NCBI GenBank assembly: GCA_036937835.1
Contig: CM072877.1
Location: forward strand, 21,047,001-21,111,000
DNA from: Pampus argenteus
Lineage: Eukaryota; Chordata; Actinopteri; Scombriformes; Stromateidae
Direction of reading: 5' to 3'
Length of the DNA stretch: 64,000 nt
This document shows, piece by piece, positions 10,132 to 23,300 of this stretch. The translations under genes were made by a program, and so were the position numbers. The notes under the pieces were generated by a model. It worked only from the letters and a program-made list of their open reading frames with translations, had not been told where the DNA came from and searched no databases. Every line of letters starts with the position of its first letter. Position 1 is the stretch's first letter.

Positions 10132-13100
10132 AGAGCCCACCAGAGGAGAACCCAGTGATGGCAGGAAGACGCAGCTCCTCATAGGATAGACCCTTCTTCT
10201 TCTTCTGCTCTTTCTTCTTGTTGATAGAACCTGTGGACACATGTTGCTACTGACTACCAAATCAGACCAATGAGATGAAAAGAGAGAGAGTTGGTTGACT
10301 GAACTGACCGTGACCCAGGTTCTTGTTGAAACGCTCATGGACGGTGGAGAAGGACTGCAGTGTCCCATCCTGACCTGCAAGGGGCAGAAAAAATATATAT
10401 AAAATATATAAATAATCATTAAAGCGCAATAATTAAACACAATGTAAAAAAATGTATTTACCTGCACTGAGGATGTTTTTTCCGTCATTGCCGTGGTGAC
10501 GGATGGTGGTGGGTGGGGCGCTGTGGCCCTGCCGACTCCGCAGCAGTCTGGCTCCACCCTCTTCCTGGTCAAATATCCACACCTGCAAAATAATATTATT
10601 ACGATATCTATATATATATCTAGATCTCTATATCTATAGACAGATATTGATATAGATATCAATATAGATATCTATCTATCTATCTATCTATCTGGTCATA
10701 TATCTATATCGATCACTATCTGACCTTGATGGCGTTGTCTGCCCCGTTTGTGATCAAAAGCGGCTCTCCGTGCACGAAGGTTGCTGCAGCGATAGCTGTG
10801 CTGTGGGCGTGTCTCTGCTGAGCGATCAGCTGACGGCGCTCAAGATTCCAGAATGCAATGTGGCCCTGCGGACTGCCAGACGCCACAACAGGAGGGCCGT
10901 CTTAAAGGAGAAGAGAAGAAGAATTAACATCAGACAGGTAGAGAGGGCACAAGTGAGCAACTGTCCTACCTGTTCTGAAAGCCAGGAAGCTGATTGGTCC
11001 CCAGTCCTGTGTGAAACTCATGAGAGTCTCATCCAATCGGATGTTGTGAATTATAATGCGACCCGTCACTGTGCCAACACCCACCACGTCCACTGCAGGA
11101 CTCTGGGAAATTTAAGTTTTGATTCAATAATGTAAAATATTTTAAGTGGGTCAGAATATGGATTAGTATTGACTACTATTGATTAGTAAGACTGACCTGC
11201 TGCAGAGCAGTGACTCCTGCCGACCAGCCAGGGAACGTGAACAACAACTTACTGAAGAAAGAAACACTGTTGATCACCAATCAATCGATCAACTTATAAT
11301 CAATAATAACTATTTACATCACATGCTAACCTGGTCTTGATGTTCCACAGCTGCAGTGCACCCTGGGAGCTTCCCAGTAGCACCTTGTTCAGGTAGGTGC
11401 TGGGGTGCATCATGGCCGACAGATCAAAGGTCGCCAGGTCAAAGTGCAGCTGCAGGTAGACGTCTACGGACACATTGAGCAAAGCAAGATGGGTAATAGT
11501 TTGTATCAAAGGAAGACGACATTTGACCCCCCGCCCCTCTCCCCTCACCTCCCCCCTGGACGTCCCACACAATGACGTCACCACCGCTGTCAGCTGAGAT
11601 CAGCTGATCACCCAGAGGGAGCAGCAGACGCACTTCCTGTCTGTGACCATGGTAACGCATCACCACCTGTGCATAGAGTGTTAAAGTGTTAAAAAAATGC
11701 GTATTTTGAAACAGATTCTTGTATTAAAAAAAGGCGTCCTCACCTCTTTGTTCCGGGCGAAGGCGTTGATTTGGGACCCAGCGGCGGCGAACACCAACAT
11801 CCTGTCTGCTGCCACGCAGGTGATGTCATCTGATAGGCTATTACCTAGGCAACCACCACATTACATGCACAACAGCCAATCATAACCTAAATCACACCTA
11901 AGTCAAACCCATTTAGGTGTCGATGATGCTGTCATCTGCCTGCTGCAACAAGCCCATATGCATCTGGATGATGGAGAAGGCACTGTGAGGATCATTTTCT
12001 TTGATTTCTCCAGTGCTTTCAACACCATTCAACCTCTGCTACTGGGTGAGAAGCTGCAGGTGATGGGTGTTGACGACACAGTGATCTCCTGGATTACTGA
12101 CTACTTGACAGGCAGGCCACAGTTTGTCCGTCTGGGCAGTGTCCTGTCTGATGTGGTAGTCAGTAATACAGGAACTGTACTTTCTCCCTTCCTCTTCACC
12201 TTATACACCACTGACTTTCAATACAACTCTGAGTCATGTCACCTACAGAAGTTTTATGATGACTCAGCTGTTGTCGGGTGTATAAGAGAGGGAGTGGAGG
12301 GTGAGTACAGGACGCTGTAGACATCACACAGTAGACAGACAGCGGAGCACCTTCTTCCACAGGCTCGAAGGGACAGATACAGGAAATCTTCCCTGCCACA
12401 TGCCATGACACTGTACAACAAAAACTAAAATCTGGTCATTGATGTTCATGGCACTTTATGCTTTATTCTACACTAATGTCAATACTGCTTATTTGTACAC
12501 TTTTAATATTGCTCAGTACTACTTATTTATACATTTTTCTATTGCATTTTATTTTATATTATTATTATTATCTTAATTTGTTTTGGTTCTTTTTATTTCA
12601 TTGTGTTGTAATTTTGTGTAATGCTACTGCTATATATATGTATATATATATATAAATACTCACTGACAGACACGATCCCCAACCTGTTCACCTGGAAAAA
12701 ATAAACGCATCATCAATACACCCATCATTATTATCTTGATCAATTAATTGATTAGTTGTTGTAATCTATAAAATGACGGTAAAAGAAAATCCATTACAGT
12801 TTGAGTCGAGACAAGATACTGATTTGCACATTTTACGGATCAAATAATTAACTGATTAAATAATGAATGCAGAAAATGATCATTAGTTTAAACTAAAACA
12901 TCATTAAACGGTTTCCTTCAGAGATGCTTATTATAGACAAAAACAATCTGCTTTGAATAATAATAATAATTTAAAGAAAAAGAAGCGATTTATGACGTCA
13001 AACAGCCTGTTTCTGAACTCCCACAATGACATCATTTATACATCTGTGGTAGATAAATAAAGTTTAGACTCTTACGTTGAACGTGTGGAAACATTTACCG

Positions 13101-13222
13101 ACCGCCGTCACTACGTAGAACTCACGATGCTTCCGGTGGTACCGGAGCACATGCGGCACGTGGTTGGAATATAGTCCCAGAACCCGGAACCCGGAGAACA
13201 AAGAGCTGCCGCCTTCAGACAT
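7624..13222 (-). CDS. wdr36: WD repeat protein 36 (UTP21), small-subunit processome
   Basis: WDR36/Utp21 is a nucleolar UTP-B subunit needed for 18S rRNA maturation. I find 22 exons in frame: complement(13076-13222, 12664-12691, 11744-11844, 11549-11666, 11331-11463, 11197-11251, 10970-11102, 10725-10900, 10462-10582, 10309-10374, 10141-10230, 9917-10059, 9710-9827, 9415-9580, 9217-9325, 9055-9134, 8860-8967, 8523-8754, 8276-8395, 8120-8201, 7849-8036, 7624-7773). They give about 887 residues, near the usual length. Features include two tandem WD40 propellers (for example HPSTYLNKVLLG and WDLPSG) and a C-terminal Utp21 domain with LVTLSLLPESRWKSLL, AHAYLALFLK and the ending YAKSALL. The start MSEGGSSLFSGFRVLGLYSN aligns with the core of the human protein. 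Intron 2 contains an L2-like LINE fragment, intron 11 a (GT)n tract and intron 8 GATA-type repeats. Confidence 0.93.
10089..10130. repeat. (GT)n microsatellite in wdr36 intron 11
   Basis: About 20 uninterrupted GT units lie between the exon 11 donor and the exon 12 acceptor. Confidence 0.95.
10604..10712. repeat. Compound TATC/GATA repeat in wdr36 intron 8
   Basis: Imperfect ATATCTATC and GATAGATATC units, partly palindromic, ending in (TATC)6 at about 10669-10693. Confidence 0.85.
11900..12660 (+). mobile_element. L2-like LINE 3' fragment in wdr36 intron 2
   Basis: The plus strand carries RT motif A in FFDFSSAFNTIQP, then YLTGRPQFVRLG and a GTVLSPFLFTLYT motif B. The catalytic block is decayed to YDDSAVVG instead of a clean F/YADD. 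The rest of the ORF is deleted. A 3' UTR of the type seen in fish CR1/L2/Rex1 LINEs follows and ends in TA repeats at 12632-12652. It is inserted antisense to wdr36. Confidence 0.75.
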
Positions 13223-14030
13223 GTTCGGTGGGCCAGGTGGTTCCGGTTACGGGAAAAAAAACCACACACAAACAAACAAACAAACCGAGACCGGAGAGAC
13301 GCAACTCCTGCAGCTAGAGAAGATGGAGTAGCACCGGGGAACGGAGTCCGACTGGAAACACTCAACTTCTTCTTCTTTACTGTTTGTTGGCAAAACCAGT
13401 AATCCATTTTACAGGTGCATTACCGCCACCTACTGGCCGGAAACAAGAACATACAGAAAATAAGTAATAAGTATAGGTTTACTTATTTCCTATATAATTT
13501 CTTGCTCCTACATCTTCTCTCATTTATTTCTCTTATGTATTTATTATGAATATTATTTTGTTATTATTTATTTATATTATACTATTTATTTTTATTGTAT
13601 GTATTTTTTATTTATATTATTTGATATATATATTTTTTTTTTATTATTATTGGACCAGTATAAAAGGATATGTCAGGTGTATCTGAAAAATGTAAAACAA
13701 ACAAAAAAAAAACCAACAACAAAAAACTCAGAAACTTCTAACTACACAAATTTCCCATTTATCTGAGGGGTCTTTTTTTAAGAACAGGTACTATTACTAT
13801 TACTATTATCTCGCCAACACACCTTTATACTTACTGTATGTTCTGTGTCTTCCATAGATACACCTGACATACGCTTTAATACTGGTCCATTTAAACAGAT
13901 CAGTTAACCCTTTTTCCTCTTTTTTATTACCTCCTTAACAAAATTGCTTTCTGCAATTTCTATTATGGACAAATCTTGGTTCCCCTCATGCTTTAAGCTT
14001 GGCTAAAAGTCCTTCTCTGTTACATTACAA
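13223..14030. other. wdr36 promoter side and AT-rich spacer
   Basis: 13223-13350 is relatively GC-rich and contains the wdr36 5' UTR and promoter. 13440-14030 is AT-rich with long T and TTA runs; I see no gene. Confidence 0.4.
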
Positions 14031-14620
14031 TAAGTTTTCATGTTTTTTTATTGAACACAACATGTAAACATTGGGAAAAAGTATGTGAACCTTTGGATTT
14101 AATATCTGGATGACCATCCTTTGGCAACAATAACCTCAACCAAACGTTTCCTGTAGTTGCAGATTAGACCTTCACAATTGTCAGGAGGAACTTGGGACCA
14201 AATTAATGTACAAAATTGTGATTGTTTTATTTTAGCAATATTCTTAGGATGTCTTGTGTGAATCACTCTCTTGAAGTCATGCCAAAGCATCTCAATCCTC
14301 TGTTGGGCTTCAATTGGTGGACAGACATCTTGATAACTTTGGGAATTAGTTTTTCCGTCAATGACAGCAATTCGTCCAGCAAAACAGCCGAACCATGACG
14401 AAACTTCCATTGTATTTCACAGTTGGGATGAGGTTTTATTGTTTGGGTACTGTACCTTTTAATAAACTTTTTTTGTTTTTGTTTCATGTGTTCACAGAAT
14501 GTTTTGTGGAACATCCAGGTGTGTTTTTGCAAACTTCAAACATGCAGTAATATTTTTATTTTTTTGGACAGCAATGGCTTCCTCTGTGGTGTCTTCCCAT
14601 GGTTTTTAGTTATCCTTTAT
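14030..14620 (-). mobile_element. Tc1-like transposase remnant
   Basis: The minus strand encodes, in shifting frames, a Tc1 DDE C-terminus: RIEMLWHDFKR (the normal family form is ENLWHDLK), NYRKRLVEVIVAKG, and upstream FAGRIAVIDGKTN. The motif order matches fish Tc1 elements. Frame changes and missing N-terminal parts show it is dead. Confidence 0.7.
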
Positions 14621-15254
14621 TTCTTAATATCTCCATAATAACTTTAATTTTTAGTCAAAGAACCAGGCACTGAATTTATTCCATTTATTTTTCCACATCA
14701 CAAGTGCAAAGTTTCACCATTTACAACAAAAACAACACGTGAACACGAAGTGCAGCTCTGTCAATTTTAACTAAATTATTTATTGTTTGATTTTAAATTG
14801 ATTTGAATATTTATTGTTTAATTTTTACAACTTTATACACATAAAAAGTGGCTCAATATACAAACATGTGACTGCAGGTGACCAATGAAATGTTGAGTTA
14901 AACACAAGCAGGTTAATGACATTCTTTCATGCCAGAACTGGAAGCAAAGTCGCATTTCCATGGTGACACAGAGCCATGACATAATTTAGTTTGAAGCGTG
15001 TGGAGGTAGGCTAGCAGTTTCCCTCTGCTTACAGTCTTTGTGCTAAGCTAAAGTAAAGAGTAGGAAACAGCAGTCTAAGGTGTTTACTTGCCGTTCCTAA
15101 GCTGGTTGCTAGGTGTCTAATCACTCACTTCCTTCCTTATCAGCACAATAATGAAGAAAATTTATTTTCTATTGTTTCTGTTCTATAGTTTAATTTGTCT
15201 GATCATGCCTCCATGTTAGGGTGATGAGGTGATCTCATCTCCGTGGCGACGCAT
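14620..15254. other. Spacer downstream of slc25a46
   Basis: AT-rich sequence expected to include the slc25a46 3' UTR and poly(A) site. A possible AATAAA is not well defined; no other gene is seen. Confidence 0.35.
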
Positions 15255-16139
15255 CTAGCTGGTCTTGCCGTCAAGCAGCAGCAGCCTCAGCAGTGTCCGG
15301 GCGGCGGCAAGCAGAGCTCCGTGTAGCGTGTACTGCGCCGCCAGTGCTCCAAAGCCACGGTAAAACCCCGCTCCACCCTCTTTGCGGCAGATGCTGTTGA
15401 GGCAGTCGGCAAAGCCGTCGTACTGCGTGTTGACCGGCAGCACCAGTGGGCTGCCGCCGTTGCCAGCGACGGTGGCTCCATCAGTGGCATCGATGATGGT
15501 GCGAGTGCCCTGCAGGCCAAGGCGGTGCAGCGCTGTCTCCAGCGGGAACAGGACAACATCAGCCACTAGAGACCCTGCCCACGCCGCTGCCAGCTCAGGG
15601 AAGTACGTGTCCAACGGGTTAGCAGGATTGTTGGGTTGGCACTGCTTCCTGCTCCGCTGGTGCAGCCACAGCGCCACCCGCTGGACAGAGGCCGAGATGG
15701 CGTAGCGCAGGATGGCATGCATCGCTACAGGGAGCAGCAGGCAGCTGAGCGGCAGTAGGCGGCGGCTGTGAGGAGCGCCAACACCCAGCAGCCGAGTCAG
15801 ACCCTCTCGAACGCAATCCAACAGACCCACCGACGAGTCATCACGCACAATTTCACTCTGTGCAGCACAAGGGCATGATGGGAAAATAACAATAAATAAA
15901 AATCTACTAAAAACAAGACCGCTGGATGATAATTAACTGATCAATGATTGATCAATAATCACCTGCACAGTCTCGATGAGGCTAGCGCAGTAAAATGGCA
16001 GCGCGACCACCGCTGTTAACCTGCGAGACATGGAGACAAAACATTACAGCAGGTACTGCGAGCTACACCCGAATTACACCTGTACTTTGTCTTAAATTTA
16101 AATTTGGCTTTACTTTTATATTTTATGTTCTATATATAC

Positions 16140-16175
<36 letters not shown>

Positions 16176-17282
16176 TTTTTTTTTTTTATTCTATATTTTA
16201 TTCTATATTTGGATATTGGGCTGCTCCAGGACCAGGGGAAACCAATTTCGTTGCATCCCATGTTTACATGTGCTGTAATGACAAATAAAAATCCTTGAAT
16301 CCTTGAACCACACCATAAACTACACTCGAACCACACCATGAACTACACCCAAGCTACACCATAAACTACACCCGAACCACACCTATCCTCTGCAGAAGAA
16401 CTGAACTCACCCCTTGAGCAGCAAATGTCCCGCCAGCTGCTTCCAGCTCCACCTGTGAGGGAGCTCCCTGCGGCCGAAACAAACACACACCTAAATACTG
16501 CAGTGCTGCAGGAATACTACTATCATACTGCACTACTGTGATAATAATGGATTACCTTGTGAATACATCAGTAATAATAGTGTAATACTTCTATCATACA
16601 GTACTATTGAAATGCTACTGTAATACTACTATCATACAGTACTAATTCTAATAATTCTGTAATACTACTGTATTATTGTAATAATACTGGAATACTACCA
16701 TAACAATACAGGAATACTGCAGAAATACTACAGTAATAATAGTGTAATACTAGAAGAAGCTCCCTGCAGACACAAACATAGCTTGAACCACAGTAATATT
16801 ACACAAATACTACAATATACTGTAATAGAGTAGAAGCTCCCTGCACATACAAACACTACAGTAGTATTACATTGAGTGATTACCGTGGTAACGGTGTGAA
16901 CTCGCTGATGATGCCCTCAGCTCCCAGCGTGACTCCGTGGACAATGAAGGTGCTGCCCATCCCCTTCCACAAAGCCTTTGGACCCTGAAAATCATAAATA
17001 ACATCATCAATAATGATTATTGATCCCTGATAACATCCACAAAGCACATGATGACTGACAGGTGTGCTGTCCTACCAACCTGAGCCTTGGTGATGGTGTA
17101 CATGACAGCAACGGCACTGAACGGGGTCAGGTGGTAACAGTGTGCGTGGTAGTTCACCTAAAACAAGCAGCCAATCAGAGAGCAGAAGCAGAGACATGGA
17201 GCGCTATATTGTGAGTGATGCTCACCTGACACTGCCTGCGAAACACGATGCAGGGATGAGCGAGCACGTTCTCTGTGAAGAG

Positions 17283-17339
<57 letters not shown>

Positions 17340-17919
17340 TTTAGTTCAGGAGCTCTGATTAAATCAAATTTAATGTCTGAATTATCGCCTGGTCATCTAC
17401 ACTGCCTACACTGATTGGTTGTCAGATGAGTTTCTGACAGGTAAACTCTCTTCTCACTGATTGGTCGGTTATTAATCAATTATTTAATAAATAATTATGA
17501 CGAAACAGCACCTGACGAGTCCGATCCCAAAGCCAGCGAATCGATTCAGCTGCTCTGCAAATACAAAATGAATAATCAATCAAGAAACACAAATTATCAA
17601 TATTAATATCAATTCTATCATCATCGTCGTCGCCCCACAAGGACCTACCGGCAGGCGGCACGCCGGGTTGGGGAGCCTTCCAGTCGGCAGCGGGTCCGGG
17701 ACCTCCGGGCTCTCTCAGCGGGTCGTCGTGCAGTGGTGTACGCTCTGCGGCGTACAGGTTGCGGCTGCCGGGGATGTCCGGTGGCGTAGTGACCCAGTGG
17801 TGGTGCTGCGGCTCTGCGGGGGCTCCGGCGCTCCTCACCGGGTAGCTCGCTCCATAGAGTGGGTCGTCACGGCCCCGGTAGCCGAGCCCGTCGAAACTGT
17901 CTGGCCGCCTGGAGGCCAT
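15255..17919 (-). CDS. slc25a46: Mitochondrial outer-membrane carrier-like SLC25A46
   Basis: SLC25A46 is an outer-membrane member of the mitochondrial carrier family (yeast Ugo1-like) linked to mitochondrial fission, MICOS contacts and lipid traffic rather than a known transport reaction. Eight exons join in frame: complement(17649-17919, 17512-17554, 17226-17283, 17080-17157, 16884-16984, 16411-16467, 15963-16020, 15255-15857), giving about 422 residues (human 418). The start MASRRPDSFDGLGYRGRDDP and the block HWVTTPPDIPGSRNL match the family's conserved N-terminus. LFTENVLAHPCIVFRRQCQVNYHA and the last-exon PLETALHRLGLQGTRTIID identify the degenerate carrier repeats. The final exon encodes nearly half the protein and is GC-rich with a glycine-rich insertion (GATVAGNGGSP). 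Intron 2 holds a (CA)n tract. Confidence 0.95.
17284..17337. repeat. (CA)n microsatellite beside slc25a46 exon 3
   Basis: About 25 CA units begin immediately beyond the exon 3 acceptor, so on the coding strand the (TG)n runs right up to the splice site. Confidence 0.95.
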
Positions 17920-19369
17920 GAGATCCGCGGTTAACGGATATCAGAGCAGGCGTTAAACTGTGCACATCCAGGTCCCGGTGAACAACCGGAGGATCAGTTA
18001 AAAGAGTCTATGTCCTAACGGTTTGACCTGCAGCAGCAAAACAACATCGAGCAACCACAACCTGTCACCTGCAACCCGGAAGTACTTCTGCTCTATGTCC
18101 GGTAGGTATTGTGGCACGTGACTGCCCCCCACAGGTCGACGTAAGATTACAAGTACAAGTCCTGCACGAGAAATCCTACTGAAATAAAAGTACACAAGTA
18201 TTAGCTCCATTTACAGCTCCTTCTTAATTAAAAATACTTGTATTGCAACTAATATATTAAATACATTTAAGAACTAAATGTAGTACTTTATGGCTGTAGC
18301 TGCCCAAACTGGTTTAAACTGTTGTGAGTTGTGAGATGATAAAAAGTGTACAAAGTAGCATCAAATGAAAATACTCACAAGTACCTCAGAATTGTACAGA
18401 ACGAGTTTCTTCGTAAACTTTATTCAGTTTTTTTTGCAGCATTTGTAAAAACAATTAAAACATTTTAATATTCTGGTAAAACAGTTTCCTTCATCACGTT
18501 TTAATGATAAAGCCATGCAGGTTTTTTCACAAGATGACCAGAGTACTGAGAGGTGCATTTCACAATTGTGCAACTACTGCATACCAAATTAAGCCTCAAT
18601 TTCTGCAATTTTTTGGTTATCCAAAAAAGATAAGATATCCAATATCCTTGATCCGTCCCTGCAACCTGGCCCAGTAAAATCAACTCCTACCCTCTCAGTG
18701 TGAATTCATATATCATAATAAATCACAAATACAAATATGGAAGTCCATTTCAGCCAGAAAACAAGATTTCCCACTTGTGAAATCAGTCAGTCACGTTAAG
18801 GCAGCAGGTGTTGCAGTTAAGGACACACCGGTGGACAAACAAAACCCTATTTTAAAAATAATTTCTGAAATTTATTTCAAATATATGTTGACTAATAATC
18901 ATCATGCTTCATGATGGTCATAATTTTCAAAATAAAACTACAACACCTGAGCTCTGACTGGCTGCTCTGAACAACAATGACAAAAGTAATAAAAGATATT
19001 AAATGTTTTAGCTAAAAGCTGGTTTCATGTTGATTTTATTTAATTTCAAAAGAAAAAAATAATCAGATGATACAGTTTATATTTTCAGTTAGTCTTAGAA
19101 TCTAAAAAAATGTTAATAAAAACATATTACCTAATAAATTATAATGTTTGAATGCTGTTCTGTGATCTGTTGGTTGATCAATGCTAACTAAAATAACAAG
19201 TGGATGTAAGATACATATGCTAACCTTTGGCTAGTAGCAGCTAGCACTAATCCTTCCATTTGTCATGGCACCAACGTGGAGATAAAGACAGAATAAGGTG
19301 ATTGTGATCAGCATTAATTAAACCTTACAATGGGAAGCTAACTAGCACACGAGCTAACACGCTAACAAG
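17920..19369. other. slc25a46 promoter and slc31a1 3' spacer
   Basis: 17920-18130 is GC-rich and likely the slc25a46 promoter/5' UTR. 18200-19369 is AT-rich with no ORF of interest; its right part should hold the slc31a1 3' UTR. Confidence 0.4.
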
Positions 19370-20380
19370 CTAATGGCAATGCTCGGTGATGTCGACGACC
19401 ACTGCCTTCCGCCAGCTGAACAGGAAGTAGCCTATGCCGGCGCCAGCTGCCACAGCGATGCAGAGGTAACCGTTGTAGGTCATGAAGACGAGCATCAGGA
19501 AGTAGCTGACGACCACCTGAAAAATGTGTAGCAGTGTCTGCATGAAGTGGGCGGGGCTTAACATCCGCTGCCTGAGGATGAGAGGAGGGAGTTAGTGTCG
19601 CCGTTAGCATCATCTTTATTCTGATTAGTAGCACTGTTAGCATTAGCAGTAAAGGTACTATTAGTTTCACAACCATTAGCGTTAGCATTTCTTTTCCACA
19701 TTAGCAGTGTGATCATTAGCATGTTAGCTTCTCAACTCCAGGAGGTTTAATACAGGAGGCTCCGCTCCCTCCAAACCCTGACTGTTAGTCATTAAATGAT
19801 CACATGACAAACATCTAAACTAGCGTTAGCCACCTACCCAACTGTCTTATGTGTCTCCATTAGCACCGTGCCATCAGCCCCGGGCAGCGGCATCGAGTTG
19901 TAGCGCACGTTGACCTGACTGCGGCGCAACAGTGCCTCGCGGCCAATCTTCAGCCCTTCGTACAGGACGGCCAATAGGAAGACGCCTATACACGCCCCTA
20001 CCATCTCTGATTGGATGCGAGGAGGAGGAGGGGAAGGGGTTAATAAATGTTAAATATAATAAAACTGTGCAATTTATATAAAAATAAAATAAGTGACCTC
20101 CAGGAGAGTTTATGAGCAGTCCGGTGAACAGTAGCTCCACGTTGTTGTAGCCGAAGTAGAAGGTCATTGCCTAGGTAACGACAACATTAGCATGTTAGCA
20201 CCTTTCAGTATGCTAATACGAAGCCATGATAAGCCCGCTACTTACCATCCCTCCGTGTCCACCACACTTCCCATCATGCCCAACTCCTCCATCTCCATGG
20301 TCATGGACACTGCCAGAGGGCGGCGCCATAGTATGATGGTGGTGGTGGGTGTGGTCCATGTCCGTGGAGCTGTGGTTCAT
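19370..20380 (-). CDS. slc31a1: High-affinity copper transporter 1 (CTR1)
   Basis: CTR1 is a homotrimeric plasma-membrane channel for Cu(I). Coding exons are complement(20246-20380, 20098-20170, 19838-20006, 19370-19571), giving 192 residues (human 190). The extracellular N-terminus is histidine-rich (DHTHHHHH and several HDH/GH motifs) but has few methionines compared with the Met clusters of mammals. TM1 follows MTFYFGYNNVELLF. TM2 contains the selectivity motif MLVFM (Met152-x3-Met156). TM3 has the packing motif GAGIG and FLFSW. The protein ends in the metal-handing HCH. The ATG is two bases into its exon (acceptor at 20383), so an upstream 5' UTR exon is needed; a good donor lies at 20631. 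Confidence 0.95.
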
Positions 20381-20630
20381 AGCTGCCAGGACAACAGAAA
20401 AAAAGAAAGAAGGTGAGGACAATCAGAGAGCAGTGAGAAATTGATTATCAAAATAGTTGGCGACTAATTCAATAGTTGATAATAATCGATGAATCGTTGC
20501 AGCTGAGCTGAAATTGACAGGAGGAGATCAGAAACACACAAACAGCTGATCATAAGAAGCTCAGATATGTTATCAATATCTTTCTATTGATCCTTTATCA
20601 ATATTACATATTATATTCCTGAGATCTTAC

Positions 20631-20690
20631 CCGTCCGACTCGTCCGCCTACAGTGAAGTCGACTCAAACACAGACACTAACTTAACACGA
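20631..20690 (-). promoter_or_regulatory. Probable slc31a1 non-coding first exon
   Basis: A strong donor (CGGACGG then GTAAGATC on the minus strand, boundary 20630/20631) lies 248 bp upstream of the acceptor of the start-codon exon. The exon's upstream limit is inferred from the CRE at 20691. Confidence 0.4.
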
Positions 20691-20698
20691 TGACGTCA
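20691..20698. promoter_or_regulatory. CRE palindrome at slc31a1 promoter
   Basis: A perfect TGACGTCA lies just upstream of the inferred non-coding exon. It suggests CREB/ATF-type control but this is positional inference only. Confidence 0.4.
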
Positions 20699-20699
20699 C

Positions 20700-21969
20700 G
20701 CCAAATCATTTTATCCTGCAGCCGCCATGGCGACCATGGTGTTGTGATCTGATTGGCTCTCGGGGCCCTGGGGCTACAGGAGGCAGGGTGAGCCAATCAG
20801 AGCACTGTAAGGTGCCGATCTAATCAGCCAATTAGATCACAGCTGACTAACATTATCAGGAATACTTTAACCACGGCAAGCTGATAGTACTTGTATTTTT
20901 ATTGAAATACTACTACTAACTGCATTGCGGGATTGTTAGACAGTAACAAACAACCAATCATAGGCCATAAATTTTGGTCACATGTGCCGCTAACGGCAAC
21001 TGTGACTTTACAATTAAATTTCTGGGTCGCTGAGTGAATTCAGCAACCATGGAGACACATTTTGAATACCTTACTCTTGCCTTCTTCTCCATAGCAACAG
21101 CATGGGTACTGTAGCACTTAAGAGTCCAACAAAATGATGGAAGAAACTAGAGCTGCAACAATTAATCGATTAGTACTACTGAATTAATCACTATTCTGAT
21201 ATTTGATCATTGTATGATGGTCACATAATCTACAGAGTATCTGATCATTAATAAATCAAAGGGACTCTTACCTGCAGATGAGGCAGCGAATCAATCAAGA
21301 TCTGAGGAAACAGACAGAAAGAGAGAGACAGGCGAAAGCAGTCAGAGGTCAGAAGTCATCTCAGCCTTTAACAGCCAATAAAAAAACTGCAGCCAATCAG
21401 ACAGATAGCCAATAGCCTACCACACTGTGTCCTCTCTCAGCGAATCAGAAGCAAAGGATCAAGCTAATAATCACCTGATAAATGATTATTTCTTGTTTCT
21501 GTTGTGGATGAACTACATCTGCCACCATGCTTTGGGTGATCAATTCACCTAGAATATCATCTGCAAGTCAATCAATAATCAAAATGATTGATAGGCATGG
21601 ATGTCGACCTTCAACGCAGGGCGAACACGTGACGTTATAATCCACACGTGATCTAATGAAACACATGACAATTTGTGAAACCAGACTGTAAAACTTAACA
21701 ACTGATGCAGACTTTAACCTGTTCAGGTGTACACGTTTCATCATCCAATCAGAGAGCAGCAGCATGTGGACTGACCCCAACCTTTGACCTGTTCAGGTGT
21801 ACACGTCTCCTTGCCATCTTCAGTTTGTTTTGTCTCAGCTGTGATTTACCTGTCCATTACCTGATTCTCTCTATTTTCTCTCTCTCTCTCTCTCACCTGT
21901 CTGTCACCTGTCTCTCTGTCTGTTACCTGTCTCTCTGTCTGCCTGTTATCCATCTGTCTCTTTTTCTGT

Positions 21970-22004
<35 letters not shown>

Positions 22005-23300
22005 CTGCCTGCCTGCCTGTCTGTCCAGCAGACAAAGCCGGCGGCGGACATTAACGGAAACCGGGGTCCTAACAGTGAACGTTAATGGTAATCAGGGCTT
22101 ATATGTAAATCAAATTTACACGGCGTGTATTGTTCTGAAACAGTCACACGTTCGAGGTCCACATGTGCAACAAAGCCTTAAATTGCATCGTTGTGTTAGC
22201 TGACAGTATGCTAATGTGTAGCAGCAGAGGTCACTGACAGTTACACTAATTCGCGAGCGCGCGCGCGCGCACACACACACACACCAATTTACCTTCAGAT
22301 TATCCCTGAACGTCTTTCCTCCGTTATGTCTCCAAAACACACTACAAATAAAACACGAGAAGAAAGTATCAACTACTCAACTTTGTCTCATCGCCGTTGC
22401 CACTTCCGTATCTTGCGTCATGACGTCTATACGCAGCTCAGAGAGGAGGAGCTTGGGGCGTGGTTTCCAGTTTGGACCAATTAGAAGGCGAATCCTTGGT
22501 GAGTTGCTGGCTTTGCTGGAGCCACGTAAGCGGGTGTTTATTGTGAGGAGTTAGCTGATCAAAAGTATGCTGATTGGTAAAATTTGCACATATACAAAAG
22601 TGACAGGTTTCAGGCTTTTATTTTGTACAAAAACTGAACATTAAACAGTTTACCTGGCTGCTCAATAAAAGTGATTGGGCAGGAAATTATCTCACTGGTT
22701 GCAACCAACCAATGAGGCTAAAAAATAAAATCAACTGACTTTAAAAACCAATCAGAAGGCAAATTGTGTCATCAGCAGCAGGCCATCTTTATGTTTATAT
22801 GGTTTGTGGTTAAATTTATTTAGATTTTATTTCAGGGAATGAAATACAAACTAAATCAAAACAAACAAAAATAAATAAATGAACAAACAGTTTAACACTT
22901 TTGAAAAAAAAATAAAAATCACATGAACAAAATAGATTTTAATTTGAAATTTCAGAGGAAAGACTGTCCAACATTTCACAATAAAACAAGCTATTGATTG
23001 AAGAAACTTGTTTTTTTCCTGTGATCCCTCCATCCCCATGTTGGGAATTACATTTAACTAAAACATATTTTGTGTCATTCAATCTGAAGCTGCAGAGGAT
23101 TCTTGGAAATAAAAAATAAAAAAGTATGTAGGCTTGTGGTAAATTACACTGTAAAAAATGTATGCGTTTTAACATGTATGATGGAGCCGTGGGACAAGCA
23201 TGTTTCTGCATTGTGACATCACTGATGATGTCATTGTGTAGTTTGCCAAAATTAAAGCCCCTACAGCCTCGTCTTCCTGAAAGTATATGACATCACTAGA
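20700..23300. other. slc31a1 - ythdc1 spacer
   Basis: No coding gene is seen. It contains pyrimidine tracts of (CT)n type (21870-22005), a (GC)n(AC)n tract (22257-22284), and a CpG-enriched patch at 22380-22520 with a TGACGT half-site and a CCAAT box, which could be an alternative slc31a1 promoter. The right end should hold the ythdc1 3' UTR. Confidence 0.45.
21874..22005. repeat. CT-rich simple repeats
   Basis: Two (CT)n runs separated by TCTGTCTGTTACCTGTCT-like units, giving a strongly pyrimidine-biased strand. Confidence 0.8.

Noticed and set aside
10003..10662. 219-codon minus-strand ORF
   Set aside because: Chance frame running through a (GT)n tract and GATA-type repeats across several wdr36 introns; the wdr36 exons use other frames.
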